From positions 186,001 through 250,000 of the forward strand of contig NZ_JAGFVL010000032.1 in assembly GCF_017599345.1 (NCBI RefSeq): 64,000 nt of DNA, written 5' to 3'. The stretch comes from Gracilibacillus suaedae (GTDB taxonomy: Bacteria > Bacillota > Bacilli > Bacillales > Amphibacillaceae). Below, piece by piece: positions 29,980 through 39,415 of this stretch (position 1 is its first letter; every line of letters begins with the position of its first letter). A program made the position numbers and the translations under genes. Below the pieces are notes generated by a model that had not been told where the DNA came from, made no database searches, and saw only the letters and a list, made by a program, of their open reading frames with translations.

Positions 29980-31575
29980 ATGGACCAACACGATCAATTT
30001 TTTCGGTTGCTAAAAGAAGTGAAAAGAAAACTATGGATCCAAGCATTGATTCATAGTTTATATCTTGCACTAACAACTTGTGCGGGTATTACTTTGTTAT
30101 GGATTTTGGCTAGTCGATTTTTTGTTATTCCTTTTTTAGAGAACAAAATCGTTATTACTATAGGTATTGTGATTGTCGCTTTATTCCTATATCTTGTATG
30201 GAAAAGACCGACCAATTTGGATGCAGTTAGGAAGTTGGATCAACAGGACTTGGATGACCGGGTAATGACTACTTATCACTTTATGGATGAAACATCGGCT
30301 ATTGCCAAGTTGCAACGGAAAGACACGCTAAACAAAATGAAGGAAGTCTTACCAGCTATTAAGCAAAAGAAGATCGATTGGTTCCAATGGAAGAAGCTAG
30401 CCGTTACAGGCTGTCTGCTATTACTCTCATACCTTGGTATGACATATCCTAATGAGGTAATGGAAACTGCAAAAGACAAAGAAAAAGAAATCGAAATCGT
30501 GGAAGAAAACAAAGAAAATATTGAACAGTTTACAGAAACGCATAGAGAAGCAGTTGGTAAAGAAGCAGAAAAAGAGCTAGATGAACTCCTTGAAGAAGTG
30601 GATCAGGCTAAACAAGCAGAGGAAATCAATAAAGAGCTGTTAAAAGCAGAGGAACAACTGAACGAACTGAAAGAAGAAGCTGAAACGAGTCAAAATCAAT
30701 TAAATCAGTTATCCGAACAATTGCGGCAAGAGGGGCTAAATAATCTTGCACAAGCTACCAGTAATCGTAATGTGGATCAAATGGAAAAGCAGATGGCTGA
30801 ACTACAGGAGCAATTGGATGATTTTAGTGAGGAAGAATTACAAGCATTACAGGAAAAGTTACAGTCCATAGCGGACGCAATGGGAAAAGATAGTGAAGCA
30901 TTAGCGGAAGGAACGTTATCCAAGGAACAACTAGAAGAGTTCATCTCAAACTTGGAAGGTGATCTAAAGGAATTAGTAGATTCTGCTGGAAATGAAGCCA
31001 TGCTTGCAGAAGCACAACAAAATCTACAGCAGCTTGCAAGTAATATGAATAAGCAAATGACAACGGCTGGTATAACTACACCTGGTTCGCTCTCTTTTTC
31101 AAGTGGAAGTTCGTCATCGGGTAATAGTTCTGAAGCAAGTGGACAATCAGCTGAGAATGATCAACAAGAAGGTTCTCGTTCACAATCTGGAAGTGAAAGT
31201 GGATCTAATTCAGGTAGTGGCAGTGGTTCCAGATCCGGGAATGGATCAGGCTCCGGAACCGGTTCAGGGAGTGGATCAGGAGCTGGTAACGGTGCTGGTT
31301 TAGGCGATGGTAATCGTCAACTATCGGTACCTCAAAACTTAGATGGTGAACAAAATCAAGAAATAGATAATGGAGAGCTTAGTTCTGGACCTAGTGAACA
31401 ACAAATTGCTCCCAGTGCACCAATACTGCCTGGTGAAGTTCGTTCATACGAAGAAGTGTATCAGCACTATGAAAATACGTACCGTCAAGCGTTAGATCGA
31501 AACGATTATCCTGACCATTTACAAGAGATCATTAAGGAATACTTTTCTGATATTAAGCCAGCGGAGGAGAACTGA
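29980..31575 (+). CDS. Membrane protein with long coiled coil and Ser/Gly-rich tether
   Basis: A 531-residue protein. Three membrane helices (about 18-40, 50-70, 138-155) precede a Glu/Gln/Leu-rich coiled coil (about 160-365). A low-complexity Ser/Gly/Asn stretch (about 370-440) follows, then a compact C-terminal helical motif VRSYEEVYQHYENTYRQALD. The layout recalls DUF4175-like proteins encoded next to MoxR and BatA genes in other bacteria. It starts four bases after the permease stop and ends three bases before the MoxR start. I infer a structural envelope part; no catalytic motif is visible. Confidence 0.7.
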   Translation: MDQHDQFFRLLKEVKRKLWIQALIHSLYLALTTCAGITLLWILASRFFVIPFLENKIVITIGIVIVALFLYLVWKRPTNLDAVRKLDQQDLDDRVMTTYHFMDETSAIAKLQRKDTLNKMKEVLPAIKQKKIDWFQWKKLAVTGCLLLLSYLGMTYPNEVMETAKDKEKEIEIVEENKENIEQFTETHREAVGKEAEKELDELLEEVDQAKQAEEINKELLKAEEQLNELKEEAETSQNQLNQLSEQLRQEGLNNLAQATSNRNVDQMEKQMAELQEQLDDFSEEELQALQEKLQSIADAMGKDSEALAEGTLSKEQLEEFISNLEGDLKELVDSAGNEAMLAEAQQNLQQLASNMNKQMTTAGITTPGSLSFSSGSSSSGNSSEASGQSAENDQQEGSRSQSGSESGSNSGSGSGSRSGNGSGSGTGSGSGSGAGNGAGLGDGNRQLSVPQNLDGEQNQEIDNGELSSGPSEQQIAPSAPILPGEVRSYEEVYQHYENTYRQALDRNDYPDHLQEIIKEYFSDIKPAEEN

Positions 31576-31577
31576 AC

Positions 31578-32579
31578 ATGGAAGAAATAAATGAACAAGA
31601 ATTGATAGAAGTAAAGGAAAAGATAGAATTAGTCAAAAAGGAGATTCGTCGCTTTATCGTAGGGCAAGATGATGTGATCGAACAGCTCTTATGGGGGATC
31701 TTTGCTGAAGGGCATGTGTTATTAGAAGGGCTACCTGGTCTTGGGAAAACAATGCTCGTTCATAAATTATCAGAAGTAATGGACTTAAGATTTTCGCGGG
31801 TACAATTTACTCCTGATTTAATGCCATCAGATATTACGGGAACTAACATGATTCAACCTAACGAGAATGGTGGGCAGTTTTTTGTATTTCATCAGGGACC
31901 AATTTTTTCGAATATTGTATTAGCGGATGAAATTAACCGTGCTACACCGAAAACACAGAGTGCATTGCTTGAAGCGATGGGGGAGAAAACGGTGACCGTG
32001 ATGGGAGAAATGCACCGATTACCAAAACCATTTTTTGTCCTTGCTACGCAAAACCCGATTGAGTTGGAAGGAACCTACCCATTACCAGAAGCACAGATGG
32101 ATCGTTTTGTAATGAAAATTAATGTTCCTTATCCAACTCGTGAAGAATTAAAAGAAATTGCCAATCGGACAACTGGTTCATCCGTTCCCCCATTAGAAAA
32201 AATAGTCGATGACTCTTATGTTGTCCATGTTCAGCAACTAGCGAAATACATATTGGTAGCAGATAATGTATTAGATTATACAGTAAATCTAACCATGGCA
32301 ACACATCCTGATCATGAACTTGCAACAGATAATGTAAGTAAATATGTGGATTACGGTTCAGGACCAAGAGGAATGCAAAGTTTAATCGGTATTGCAAAGG
32401 TTCGGGCTTTATTTGATGGACGTTACAATGTATCAATTAGTGATATCAAACAGGTAGCATACTCGGTATTAAGACATCGCCTCTTTTTGAATTTTGAAGG
32501 GGAAGCTGCACAAGTTGATAAAGATGATCTGATCAAAGAATTGCTTAAATCTGTTGAAGGGGATGCACGAAAAAAATGA
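31578..32579 (+). CDS. MoxR family AAA+ ATPase
   Basis: A 333-residue cytosolic AAA+ ATPase. Walker A GLPGLGKT is at 51-58 and Walker B VLADEINRA at 114-122; the MoxR motifs QFTPDLMPSDITGT and QNPIELEGTYPLPEAQMDRF are intact, as is the C-terminal lid. MoxR ATPases act as chaperones for assembly or metal loading of partner complexes, usually with DUF58 and VWA proteins, exactly the genes that follow. It starts within three bases of the preceding stop. Confidence 0.95.
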   Translation: MEEINEQELIEVKEKIELVKKEIRRFIVGQDDVIEQLLWGIFAEGHVLLEGLPGLGKTMLVHKLSEVMDLRFSRVQFTPDLMPSDITGTNMIQPNENGGQFFVFHQGPIFSNIVLADEINRATPKTQSALLEAMGEKTVTVMGEMHRLPKPFFVLATQNPIELEGTYPLPEAQMDRFVMKINVPYPTREELKEIANRTTGSSVPPLEKIVDDSYVVHVQQLAKYILVADNVLDYTVNLTMATHPDHELATDNVSKYVDYGSGPRGMQSLIGIAKVRALFDGRYNVSISDIKQVAYSVLRHRLFLNFEGEAAQVDKDDLIKELLKSVEGDARKK

Positions 32580-32612
32580 TATGCTTACCCCAAAAAGAAA
32601 GGTTGTGATCCG

Positions 32613-33494
32613 ATGAGCGCACTTCTATCACCAGTTTTAACGAAGCGGCTTGCTAACTTTAAACTCACCTCCAAGCGAATAGTTCGGGGAGGTCATAAAG
32701 GTGAACGTCGGTCACAAAGGCTTGGCTCATCATTAGAGTTTTCCGATTATCGTTTGTACAGTCCAGGAGATGACTTAAGACAGATCGATTGGAATACATT
32801 CGCAAGAACACGGAAGTTTTATATTAAACGTTTTTTGGATGAGCAAGAGCTTTCCGTTTCGATTTATTTAGATTGTACGAAATCGATGGCAATAGTAAAT
32901 GAAAAATGGCTTAGAGCCAAACAACTTGCAGCAACATGCAGTTTTTTAACCTTAGCGAATTCAGATCGTTTACGTGTTATCCCGATTGCTTCTGCTGCCA
33001 AATCCTATCCAGATACGAAAGGAAAAGCCATGATCAACGATGTTATTGATTTTGTCGATCAAGTATCGATTGCATCTGGTGATGAACGATTTGGACAGCA
33101 ACTAATCAAAAAATCTAACACATGGAAAAAAAGGAGTCTCACTATTTTGATTAGTGATTTTTTGGATGATCCAGATGATTTGTTCTTGGTACTCAAACAA
33201 ATGCAGGCGCGTCGGCAGCAAGTTTTACTTTTGCAAGTTGTGTTACCACAAGAAATGAATCCTGATTATGTAGGTGATTTACAACTGATTGATATTGAGA
33301 CGACGAAACAACGAGAAATATCCATGTCCCGAAAGGTAATTGATCAATACAAGCAATTATTTGACAATCACACCAACGAAATCAAGTCGTTTTGTCAAAG
33401 GCGAGGGATGGAATTGGTTGTTTGCCCTACATCCCATAGTTTAGAAGAAACGATTTTTTCGACATTGATGCATAAAGGATGGCTCAGGAGGTGA
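32613..33494 (+). CDS. DUF58 domain protein
   Basis: A 293-residue protein with the DUF58 signature RLYSPGDDLRQIDWNTFART (47-66) and a VWA-like strand ending DCTKSM (87-92). DUF58 proteins are the standard partner of MoxR ATPases and probably bind them or their clients. It lies 33 bases after the moxR-like gene and four bases before the BatA-like gene. There is no membrane helix, so it is cytosolic. Confidence 0.9.
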   Translation: MSALLSPVLTKRLANFKLTSKRIVRGGHKGERRSQRLGSSLEFSDYRLYSPGDDLRQIDWNTFARTRKFYIKRFLDEQELSVSIYLDCTKSMAIVNEKWLRAKQLAATCSFLTLANSDRLRVIPIASAAKSYPDTKGKAMINDVIDFVDQVSIASGDERFGQQLIKKSNTWKKRSLTILISDFLDDPDDLFLVLKQMQARRQQVLLLQVVLPQEMNPDYVGDLQLIDIETTKQREISMSRKVIDQYKQLFDNHTNEIKSFCQRRGMELVVCPTSHSLEETIFSTLMHKGWLRR

Positions 33495-33498
33495 TGAG

Positions 33499-35328
33499 AT
33501 GGGTTTTTTAGCACCAATTTCTTTCTGGTTTTTTAGTGCTATTCCGATATTACTTTTATTTTATTTTTTTAAGAAGCAATTTGATCAACAAACCATCTCA
33601 TCTATTTATCTTTGGGAACGAACCTTTCAAGAGTGGGAATCAGATCATTGGTGGCACAAGTTACAGAAGAACATCCTCTTGTTGTTGCAACTTCTTATTC
33701 TATTATTTCTTATTTTTGCGCTCACGCGTCCTTATCTGGAAAGTGAAAGGGTAAGTGGTGACCATTTGGTGATTGTCTTTGATACATCTGCGACAATGAT
33801 GATGGAAAAAAACGGAATGACAAGGTTAGCGGAAGCGAAAGAGCAAGCAGAGAAATTAATTGATCAGTTAGGGATTGGGCATCAGGTGAGTGTGATACAT
33901 GCTCAGAAAGATCCGGTCATACTTACAGCTAATCAGACAGATCATCATGTTGTTCGTGATTACATCAGAGAGTTAGAGGTATCCTATCAGACTGAAAATC
34001 TTCAAGATAGTTTGCAACTAGCACAATCTTTGATTCAACAGGGAACAGGTGAGATACATATTTATACGGATAGCTTAGATAAAGAAAGTATAGCTGATCA
34101 ACATCTGACTCAACCTGTTACCGTTCATAATAGTGATGAAGTCGCTAAAAATATCTCTCTGCAAACGTTTGGGGTAAAGCAAAGAGATGATTACGTATCT
34201 GCGATTATAAACGTTGCAAATCAATCAACACAATCTTCCGAGGTTATGCTAACAATAAGTCATGAAGACAATGTGTTAAAACAAGTAACCGAGGATATCT
34301 CAGCAAATGGACAACAAACGATTCGAGTCGATCAGTTACCTGAACATGATTATTACCAAGTGGAAATAGAAGAAGATGCTTATCCGCTTGATAATCTTAT
34401 GTATGCTTTATTACCTAAACAAGAGTCCCCATCTATTTATGTAGCAGGGGAGGCCAATCCGTTTATCGAACAAGCAATACTATCAGCTGGACACAATGTT
34501 ACGACGATAACAAAGGCTGAAAATGGAGAGTATGCATTTCCAGAACATCAAGCAGAGAATATTTACCTTTTAGCTGGTGTTGAAGCAGATCAATGGCCTG
34601 TTGGTCCTAAGCTAGTTATTTCTCCTGTAACTGGAGGACCTTTTGCAGTAAAAGATAAACAGGAATTAGACTTTGGCTTAAAGCAAGCTGGTGATACACC
34701 GTTGTTATCTTTTACCGATATGCGTAACGTATATTTAGGACAGGCTTTTCCCGTTGAGAATTGGCACGATTTACAACCACTTGTACAAAGTGGGGACCAG
34801 ACTATCATCGCGCAAGGATTCTATGAAGACGATCCGATGATTTTTTTTGCCTTTGATTTTCAAGATTCGGACTGGCCTTTGCAACCAGATTTTCCTATTT
34901 TGATAGCTAATAGTATTACCGAATTAATAGGAAGTGGATCAACTTTAGGATATTATACACCACAAGAGACGATCGAGATCAATCTTTCCCCAACGACAAA
35001 TGAAGCGACAATTGAACAGTTGGACGGTGAAATAGTGCAACAATTAGAGCTTGGTGAACGGGAAATAACAATACCTAGTAAACCAGGAATCTATCGGCTT
35101 CATGAAAACACAGATGCTGGTTCTATTCAACGTGACTTTGTTGTGCAGTTGGATCAGGAAGAAAGAACAAGCGCAACAGCTGAATCCTTTTCTATTAGTG
35201 GAGAAGGGGACGAAGAAATGACAGCGGAGCTATCCAAACAAGAAATGTGGAAAATATTTGCTGTAGTAGCTTTATTGATATTGTTTATAGAGTGGGAGGT
35301 GTATCGACGTGGCATTACAGGTCGATAA
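33499..35328 (+). CDS. BatA-type membrane protein with VWA domain
   Basis: A 609-residue membrane protein. It has a BatA N-terminal region with TM1 (6-24) and TM2 (59-76), then a VWA domain starting LVIVFDTSATM (90-100), a large outside region, and a C-terminal helix (about 585-602, IFAVVALLILFIEWEVY). The MIDAS motif is DTSAT rather than DxSxS, so the last ligand is Thr, which may still bind metal. Its 3' end overlaps the next gene by 20 bases. It is predicted to be displayed outside the membrane and to be a MoxR client or complex partner. Confidence 0.85.
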   Translation: MGFLAPISFWFFSAIPILLLFYFFKKQFDQQTISSIYLWERTFQEWESDHWWHKLQKNILLLLQLLILLFLIFALTRPYLESERVSGDHLVIVFDTSATMMMEKNGMTRLAEAKEQAEKLIDQLGIGHQVSVIHAQKDPVILTANQTDHHVVRDYIRELEVSYQTENLQDSLQLAQSLIQQGTGEIHIYTDSLDKESIADQHLTQPVTVHNSDEVAKNISLQTFGVKQRDDYVSAIINVANQSTQSSEVMLTISHEDNVLKQVTEDISANGQQTIRVDQLPEHDYYQVEIEEDAYPLDNLMYALLPKQESPSIYVAGEANPFIEQAILSAGHNVTTITKAENGEYAFPEHQAENIYLLAGVEADQWPVGPKLVISPVTGGPFAVKDKQELDFGLKQAGDTPLLSFTDMRNVYLGQAFPVENWHDLQPLVQSGDQTIIAQGFYEDDPMIFFAFDFQDSDWPLQPDFPILIANSITELIGSGSTLGYYTPQETIEINLSPTTNEATIEQLDGEIVQQLELGEREITIPSKPGIYRLHENTDAGSIQRDFVVQLDQEERTSATAESFSISGEGDEEMTAELSKQEMWKIFAVVALLILFIEWEVYRRGITGR

Positions 35329-38107
35329 TCCCATATGGCTTCTGGGATTGATTCCAATGATTGCCGTTCTTTATTTATATGGCCGCTCAAATGCATTACT
35401 TTCTGGTGGAAGGAAAATTGTCTTGCTAGTTTTGCGCACTTTAGTTTTCACCTTAATTATTTTAGCGTTAGCAGGTATGCAAATCTTATCGCCGATTCAA
35501 CAAATAGCAACTGTTTTTGTTGTGGACTCCTCACATAGTATGGTTGAAAAAGAGGAAACGGTGTTAGATCAGGTCAATGTTGCGATTCAAGCTAAAGCAC
35601 CAGAGGATCAAACAGGTATAGTGTCTACTGGTAGAGAAGCAGTTGTGGAAACACCTTTATCTAGTCAAGTAAATCGTATTGAGTCATTTCAAACAGCTGT
35701 CAATCGTTCTTATACGAACTTGGCCTCAGGTCTACAGCTTGCAGGAAGTCTGTTTTCACAAGATGTTAGAGGTCGAGTGGTGTTACTGACAGATGGAAAT
35801 GAAAATATCAATGATGCTATCAGACAAGCAAGCTATTTGCATAGACAGGATTATATTGTCGATGTTCTACCATTTTCACCTGCTTACAAGGAGGACGTTG
35901 CAATTTCTTCCTTTGATGTACCAGAAAATATTTACTTAGGTGAACAAGCGACACTTTCGATGAAAATCGATAGCAACATCAATACGACAACTCAAGTAAG
36001 AATCATGATGGATGGGCAAACTATTATTGATCAAAACGTTGATTTGAACGAAGGAAGCAATCAATTGTCATTTAATCATCTGATTTCAACAGATGGATTT
36101 CATACATTTCGTGCGGAAATTGTCAGTGAAGAGGATCAAGTGATCGAAAACAATCAGTTGTCAGCCTTTGCTGAAACCAAAGGTGTTCCAAATGTTTTGA
36201 TTGTAGAGGGAAATAGTGGCGCAGCAGCTAACATGGAAAATGCACTAGATGCTTCAGCTATACAAGTAGAAATCATTTCACCAGAGTTATTGCCTGGGCA
36301 ATTAAGTAATTATTTAAAGTATGACTCTATTATATTCAGTAATGTATCTGCTCATACGATTACTGGCCAGCAAATGGAGCTAATCGAACGTGCGGTAAAA
36401 GATTTTGGAGTTGGTTTCGTGATGACAGGTGGTGATCAATCCTTTGGTGTTGGAGGCTATTTTAAAACACCAATTGAACAAATATTGCCAGTTGATATGG
36501 AGTTAAAAGGGGAAAAGGAACTTCCTTCATTAGGTCTATCTATTGTGCTTGATAAGTCAGGCAGTATGTCGGGAAATAAAATGGCGTTAGCTCGTGAAGC
36601 TGCAGCACGATCGGTAGAGTTGTTGAGAGAGGAAGATACGCTCGGTGTCACTGCTTTTGATGGAGCACCGTGGGAAGTAGTAGAACTGGGACCAATTAAT
36701 GATAAGGAAGAAGTATTAAATGAAATTCGATCGATAACAGCAAGTGGCGGAACAGATATATTTACACCGTTATCACAATCTTATGATCAAATGAAGCCAT
36801 TAGATGTAAAGCGGAAGCATGTGATTTTATTAACGGATGGTCAATCGGCCACAACGATCAATTATCAAAAAATGATTGAAGAAGCTTTTGGATCAGGTAT
36901 TACATTATCTACAGTAGCGATAGGAACAGAAGCAGATGGACCGTTGTTACAAGAAATGGCAGAGTTAGGTGGCGGTCGTTTTTATGAAGTACAAAATAAC
37001 TCTAGTATTCCAACGATTTTATCGAGGGAAACATCCTTAGTAACCCAAACATATATTGAAGACGATCCTTTTTATCCATCTTTAGTTAATGGGTATGAAT
37101 GGGGAGCCCATTTTGAAGAGGCGGTCCCACAAATGAATGCCTATATTGCCACAACTCCAAAAAGCCGAGCCCAACAAGTTTTAGCAAGTGAGAAAAATGA
37201 TCCAGTCCTTGCTAGGTGGCAGTATGGATTAGGTAAGACGATTGCTTGGACATCAGACTTGTCTGGTGAATGGGCAGGTAGTTGGCCGAATTGGGAGAAT
37301 TGGTCTGCCCTTTGGAATGATATGGTCACTTGGACTTTTCCACAATATCAAAAAGAGTCCTATCAAGTATCAAAAGAGATCGAAGGAAATCAAGTAACGT
37401 TAAACGTAACAGCTGCTGCCAACGATGCTGCCAACCTTAATGCCAACCTAGTTAGTGAAACAGGGGAAGAAGTGGAATTCAACTTACTACCGAAAGCTCC
37501 TGGGGAGTATCAGGGTAGTTTTGAAGCAAATGAATCTGGTGTTTATTTTCTGCAAATTACAGAACAAGAAAATGGAGAAATTGTCAGTTCATTTAAAACT
37601 GGAGTAGTTGTTCCCTACTCAGAGGAATATACTTTTACCCCCACTAACGAACATGTAATCGAAGAAATAGCATCTGCAGGCGGTGGTAAAGTTGTCGAAG
37701 ATTTAGACAATGTTTTTTCTTCGGAAGGTTTACCTCCTCGTTATGATGAACGGGATCTATTTTATTACTTGTTGGCAATGGCATTATTGTTATTTATGTT
37801 AGATGTAGCAGTTAGACGGTTCCGATTCAATTTTGCTTTTGTAACGAAAATAAGTTCACGTTTTCAAGACGGGCGAAATAAGGTGAATGAAGTCACGCAA
37901 AAAAGGTCGAGACAACTAAGTCAATTAAAACAAGCATCATCGAAAAAAACGACTTCTCCAACTAAACAGGTGCGACCTAAGAGAAATGAAGTACCATTAG
38001 TAAAAACTAAGCAAACACGCTCAAGCGATACATCTAATAAAGAAAGCGAAAGCAGAGAGGAAAAAATGGCTCGATTATTAAATGCTAAAAAACAAAAGTC
38101 AAAATAG
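35309..38107 (+). CDS. Giant double-VWA, amidotransferase-like membrane protein
   Basis: A 932-residue protein, last gene of the operon. Two N-terminal helices (about 9-25 and 37-58) are followed by a first VWA domain (MIDAS DSSHS, 73-77; TDGNEN at 161). A beta domain and an amidotransferase-like Rossmann region (about 293-400, with MTGGDQSFGVGGY) come next. A second VWA domain has a perfect MIDAS DKSGS (415-419), then there is a further beta domain, a C-terminal helix (about 812-830) and a basic cytosolic tail of about 100 residues. GTG 35309 follows GGGAGGT. It shares the helix-VWA plan of the preceding gene, suggesting duplication and fusion. Function unknown. Confidence 0.85.
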   Translation: MALQVDNPIWLLGLIPMIAVLYLYGRSNALLSGGRKIVLLVLRTLVFTLIILALAGMQILSPIQQIATVFVVDSSHSMVEKEETVLDQVNVAIQAKAPEDQTGIVSTGREAVVETPLSSQVNRIESFQTAVNRSYTNLASGLQLAGSLFSQDVRGRVVLLTDGNENINDAIRQASYLHRQDYIVDVLPFSPAYKEDVAISSFDVPENIYLGEQATLSMKIDSNINTTTQVRIMMDGQTIIDQNVDLNEGSNQLSFNHLISTDGFHTFRAEIVSEEDQVIENNQLSAFAETKGVPNVLIVEGNSGAAANMENALDASAIQVEIISPELLPGQLSNYLKYDSIIFSNVSAHTITGQQMELIERAVKDFGVGFVMTGGDQSFGVGGYFKTPIEQILPVDMELKGEKELPSLGLSIVLDKSGSMSGNKMALAREAAARSVELLREEDTLGVTAFDGAPWEVVELGPINDKEEVLNEIRSITASGGTDIFTPLSQSYDQMKPLDVKRKHVILLTDGQSATTINYQKMIEEAFGSGITLSTVAIGTEADGPLLQEMAELGGGRFYEVQNNSSIPTILSRETSLVTQTYIEDDPFYPSLVNGYEWGAHFEEAVPQMNAYIATTPKSRAQQVLASEKNDPVLARWQYGLGKTIAWTSDLSGEWAGSWPNWENWSALWNDMVTWTFPQYQKESYQVSKEIEGNQVTLNVTAAANDAANLNANLVSETGEEVEFNLLPKAPGEYQGSFEANESGVYFLQITEQENGEIVSSFKTGVVVPYSEEYTFTPTNEHVIEEIASAGGGKVVEDLDNVFSSEGLPPRYDERDLFYYLLAMALLLFMLDVAVRRFRFNFAFVTKISSRFQDGRNKVNEVTQKRSRQLSQLKQASSKKTTSPTKQVRPKRNEVPLVKTKQTRSSDTSNKESESREEKMARLLNAKKQKSK

Positions 38108-38150
38108 GTTAGCAACACTTGAGGACATACACTTTGATAAGTTTGGCTAA

Positions 38151-38181
38151 TGATCAGTGTGGGTAAAAACCCCGCTGATCA
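38151..38181 (+). terminator. Hairpin after the MoxR/VWA/ABC operon
   Basis: TGATCAG (38151-38157) pairs with CTGATCA near 38175-38181 around a GGG/CCC inner stem. There is no T tract, so it may be a processing signal or weak terminator rather than a classic one. Confidence 0.4.
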
Positions 38182-38254
38182 TAGCCTCACGATATATTAT
38201 GGAATAAATGTCCTATTGATATTAGTTCTTAAGAAGTATTTTTGGCACCAATAA

Positions 38255-38283
38255 TTAACATATACTGCAAATAGTGTTATAAT
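38255..38283 (+). promoter_or_regulatory. Sigma-A promoter of the arabinanase gene
   Basis: TTAACA (38255-38260), a 17-base spacer and a perfect TATAAT (38278-38283). Confidence 0.7.
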
Positions 38284-38319
38284 TCATTTTAAATAAGTGT
38301 GCGGTTAACATCGTCAAAA

Positions 38320-38334
38320 ATGTAAGCGTATACT
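38320..38334. promoter_or_regulatory. Cre site (CcpA operator)
   Basis: ATGTAAGCGTATACT fits the cre consensus WTGNAANCGNWNNCW at every position. It lies about 30 bases downstream of the expected transcription start and 27 bases before the arabinanase start codon, a position for roadblock repression by CcpA when better carbon sources are present. Confidence 0.7.
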
Positions 38335-38361
38335 TAATAATAAAGTTAAGGAGTGGAGTAT

Positions 38362-39324
38362 ATGAGTTTGAAAAGTTATTGGAAAGTGTTGTTGTTTAGT
38401 GTTGTGTTTTTCGGAGTTTCAAGCGTATCCGTTTCAGCAGCGTTTTGGGAAATGGATGAACATCCGATGATTCATGATCCGTCTCTCATCAAAGAGGGAG
38501 ATACATGGTGGACGTTTGGGACTGGAGAAGAAGATGGCAATGGAATAAGAGTTATATATTCTCAAGACGGATTGAATTGGAACGAAGCACCAGTGGTATT
38601 TCCTGAACCGTTAAGCTGGTGGAGCGACTATGTGCCAAATCATACAAGTGCACAATGGGCACCTGATATTCAATATTATAACGGACGTTATTGGCTATAT
38701 TACTCCGTATCTTCCTTTGGTTCTAATCAATCGTTAATCGGTCTGCTTTCAACAGAAAGTATAGCTTCAGGTAACTGGCGAGATGATGGGATAGTTGTGC
38801 ATTCAACAACGTCAGATAATTTTAATGCAATTGATGGTGATTTGGTAATTGATGAATATGGCAACCCTTGGCTATCCTTTGGTTCCTATTGGAGTGGTAT
38901 TAAACTTACGAGATTAGATGCTAATACGATGAAACCGACAGGACAGCTATATTCGATTGCAGCAAGACCTGATCATCCAGAAGGTGCAATTGAGGCACCA
39001 AGTATTACTTATAAAGACGGTTATTATTATTTATTTGTTTCATTTGATAAATGTTGTAGTGGTTTGGACAGTACGTATAAAGTTGCCGTAGGTCGTTCTT
39101 CCAACATAACAGGTCCATATGTAGATAAATTAGGTCAGGATATGTTATATGGTGGAGGCACTATTTTTGATAGTGGTAACGACAAGTGGATTGGACCCGG
39201 ACATCAAGATGTATACAATAATAATATTTTTGTACGTCATGCATATGATGCAGACAGTAACGGTTTACCACGATTATTAATAAACGATTTATATTGGGAT
39301 AATCAAGGTTGGCCGACATATTAG
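38362..39324 (+). CDS. abnA: Secreted arabinan endo-1,5-alpha-L-arabinosidase, GH43
   Basis: A 320-residue secreted glycoside hydrolase that cuts alpha-1,5-arabinan in plant cell walls. The signal peptide ends near VSVSA (22-26). The five-bladed propeller carries the GH43 acids: D39 in MIHDPS (base), D158 in NAIDGD (pKa modulator) and E211 in GAIEAPS (acid), with HTSAQWAPDI as a further hallmark. ATG 38362 is eight bases after AAGGAG. It stands alone, with a promoter and a consensus cre site, so catabolite repression is likely. No arabinose uptake genes are in the window. Confidence 0.92.
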   Translation: MSLKSYWKVLLFSVVFFGVSSVSVSAAFWEMDEHPMIHDPSLIKEGDTWWTFGTGEEDGNGIRVIYSQDGLNWNEAPVVFPEPLSWWSDYVPNHTSAQWAPDIQYYNGRYWLYYSVSSFGSNQSLIGLLSTESIASGNWRDDGIVVHSTTSDNFNAIDGDLVIDEYGNPWLSFGSYWSGIKLTRLDANTMKPTGQLYSIAARPDHPEGAIEAPSITYKDGYYYLFVSFDKCCSGLDSTYKVAVGRSSNITGPYVDKLGQDMLYGGGTIFDSGNDKWIGPGHQDVYNNNIFVRHAYDADSNGLPRLLINDLYWDNQGWPTY

Positions 39325-39415
39325 ATAACAGGTATGGTCTTTTCCATTATGTCTGTTTTAAAAATGAATATTAGGGAAAAATGTTTGTAGTAAATCAGAT
39401 CCTGGAGGGCTAAAA

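Noticed and set aside
31103-31303. Plus-strand Val/Gln/Asp-rich frame of 66 codons
   Set aside because: It is a shifted reading of the Ser/Gly-rich repeat in the coiled-coil membrane protein.
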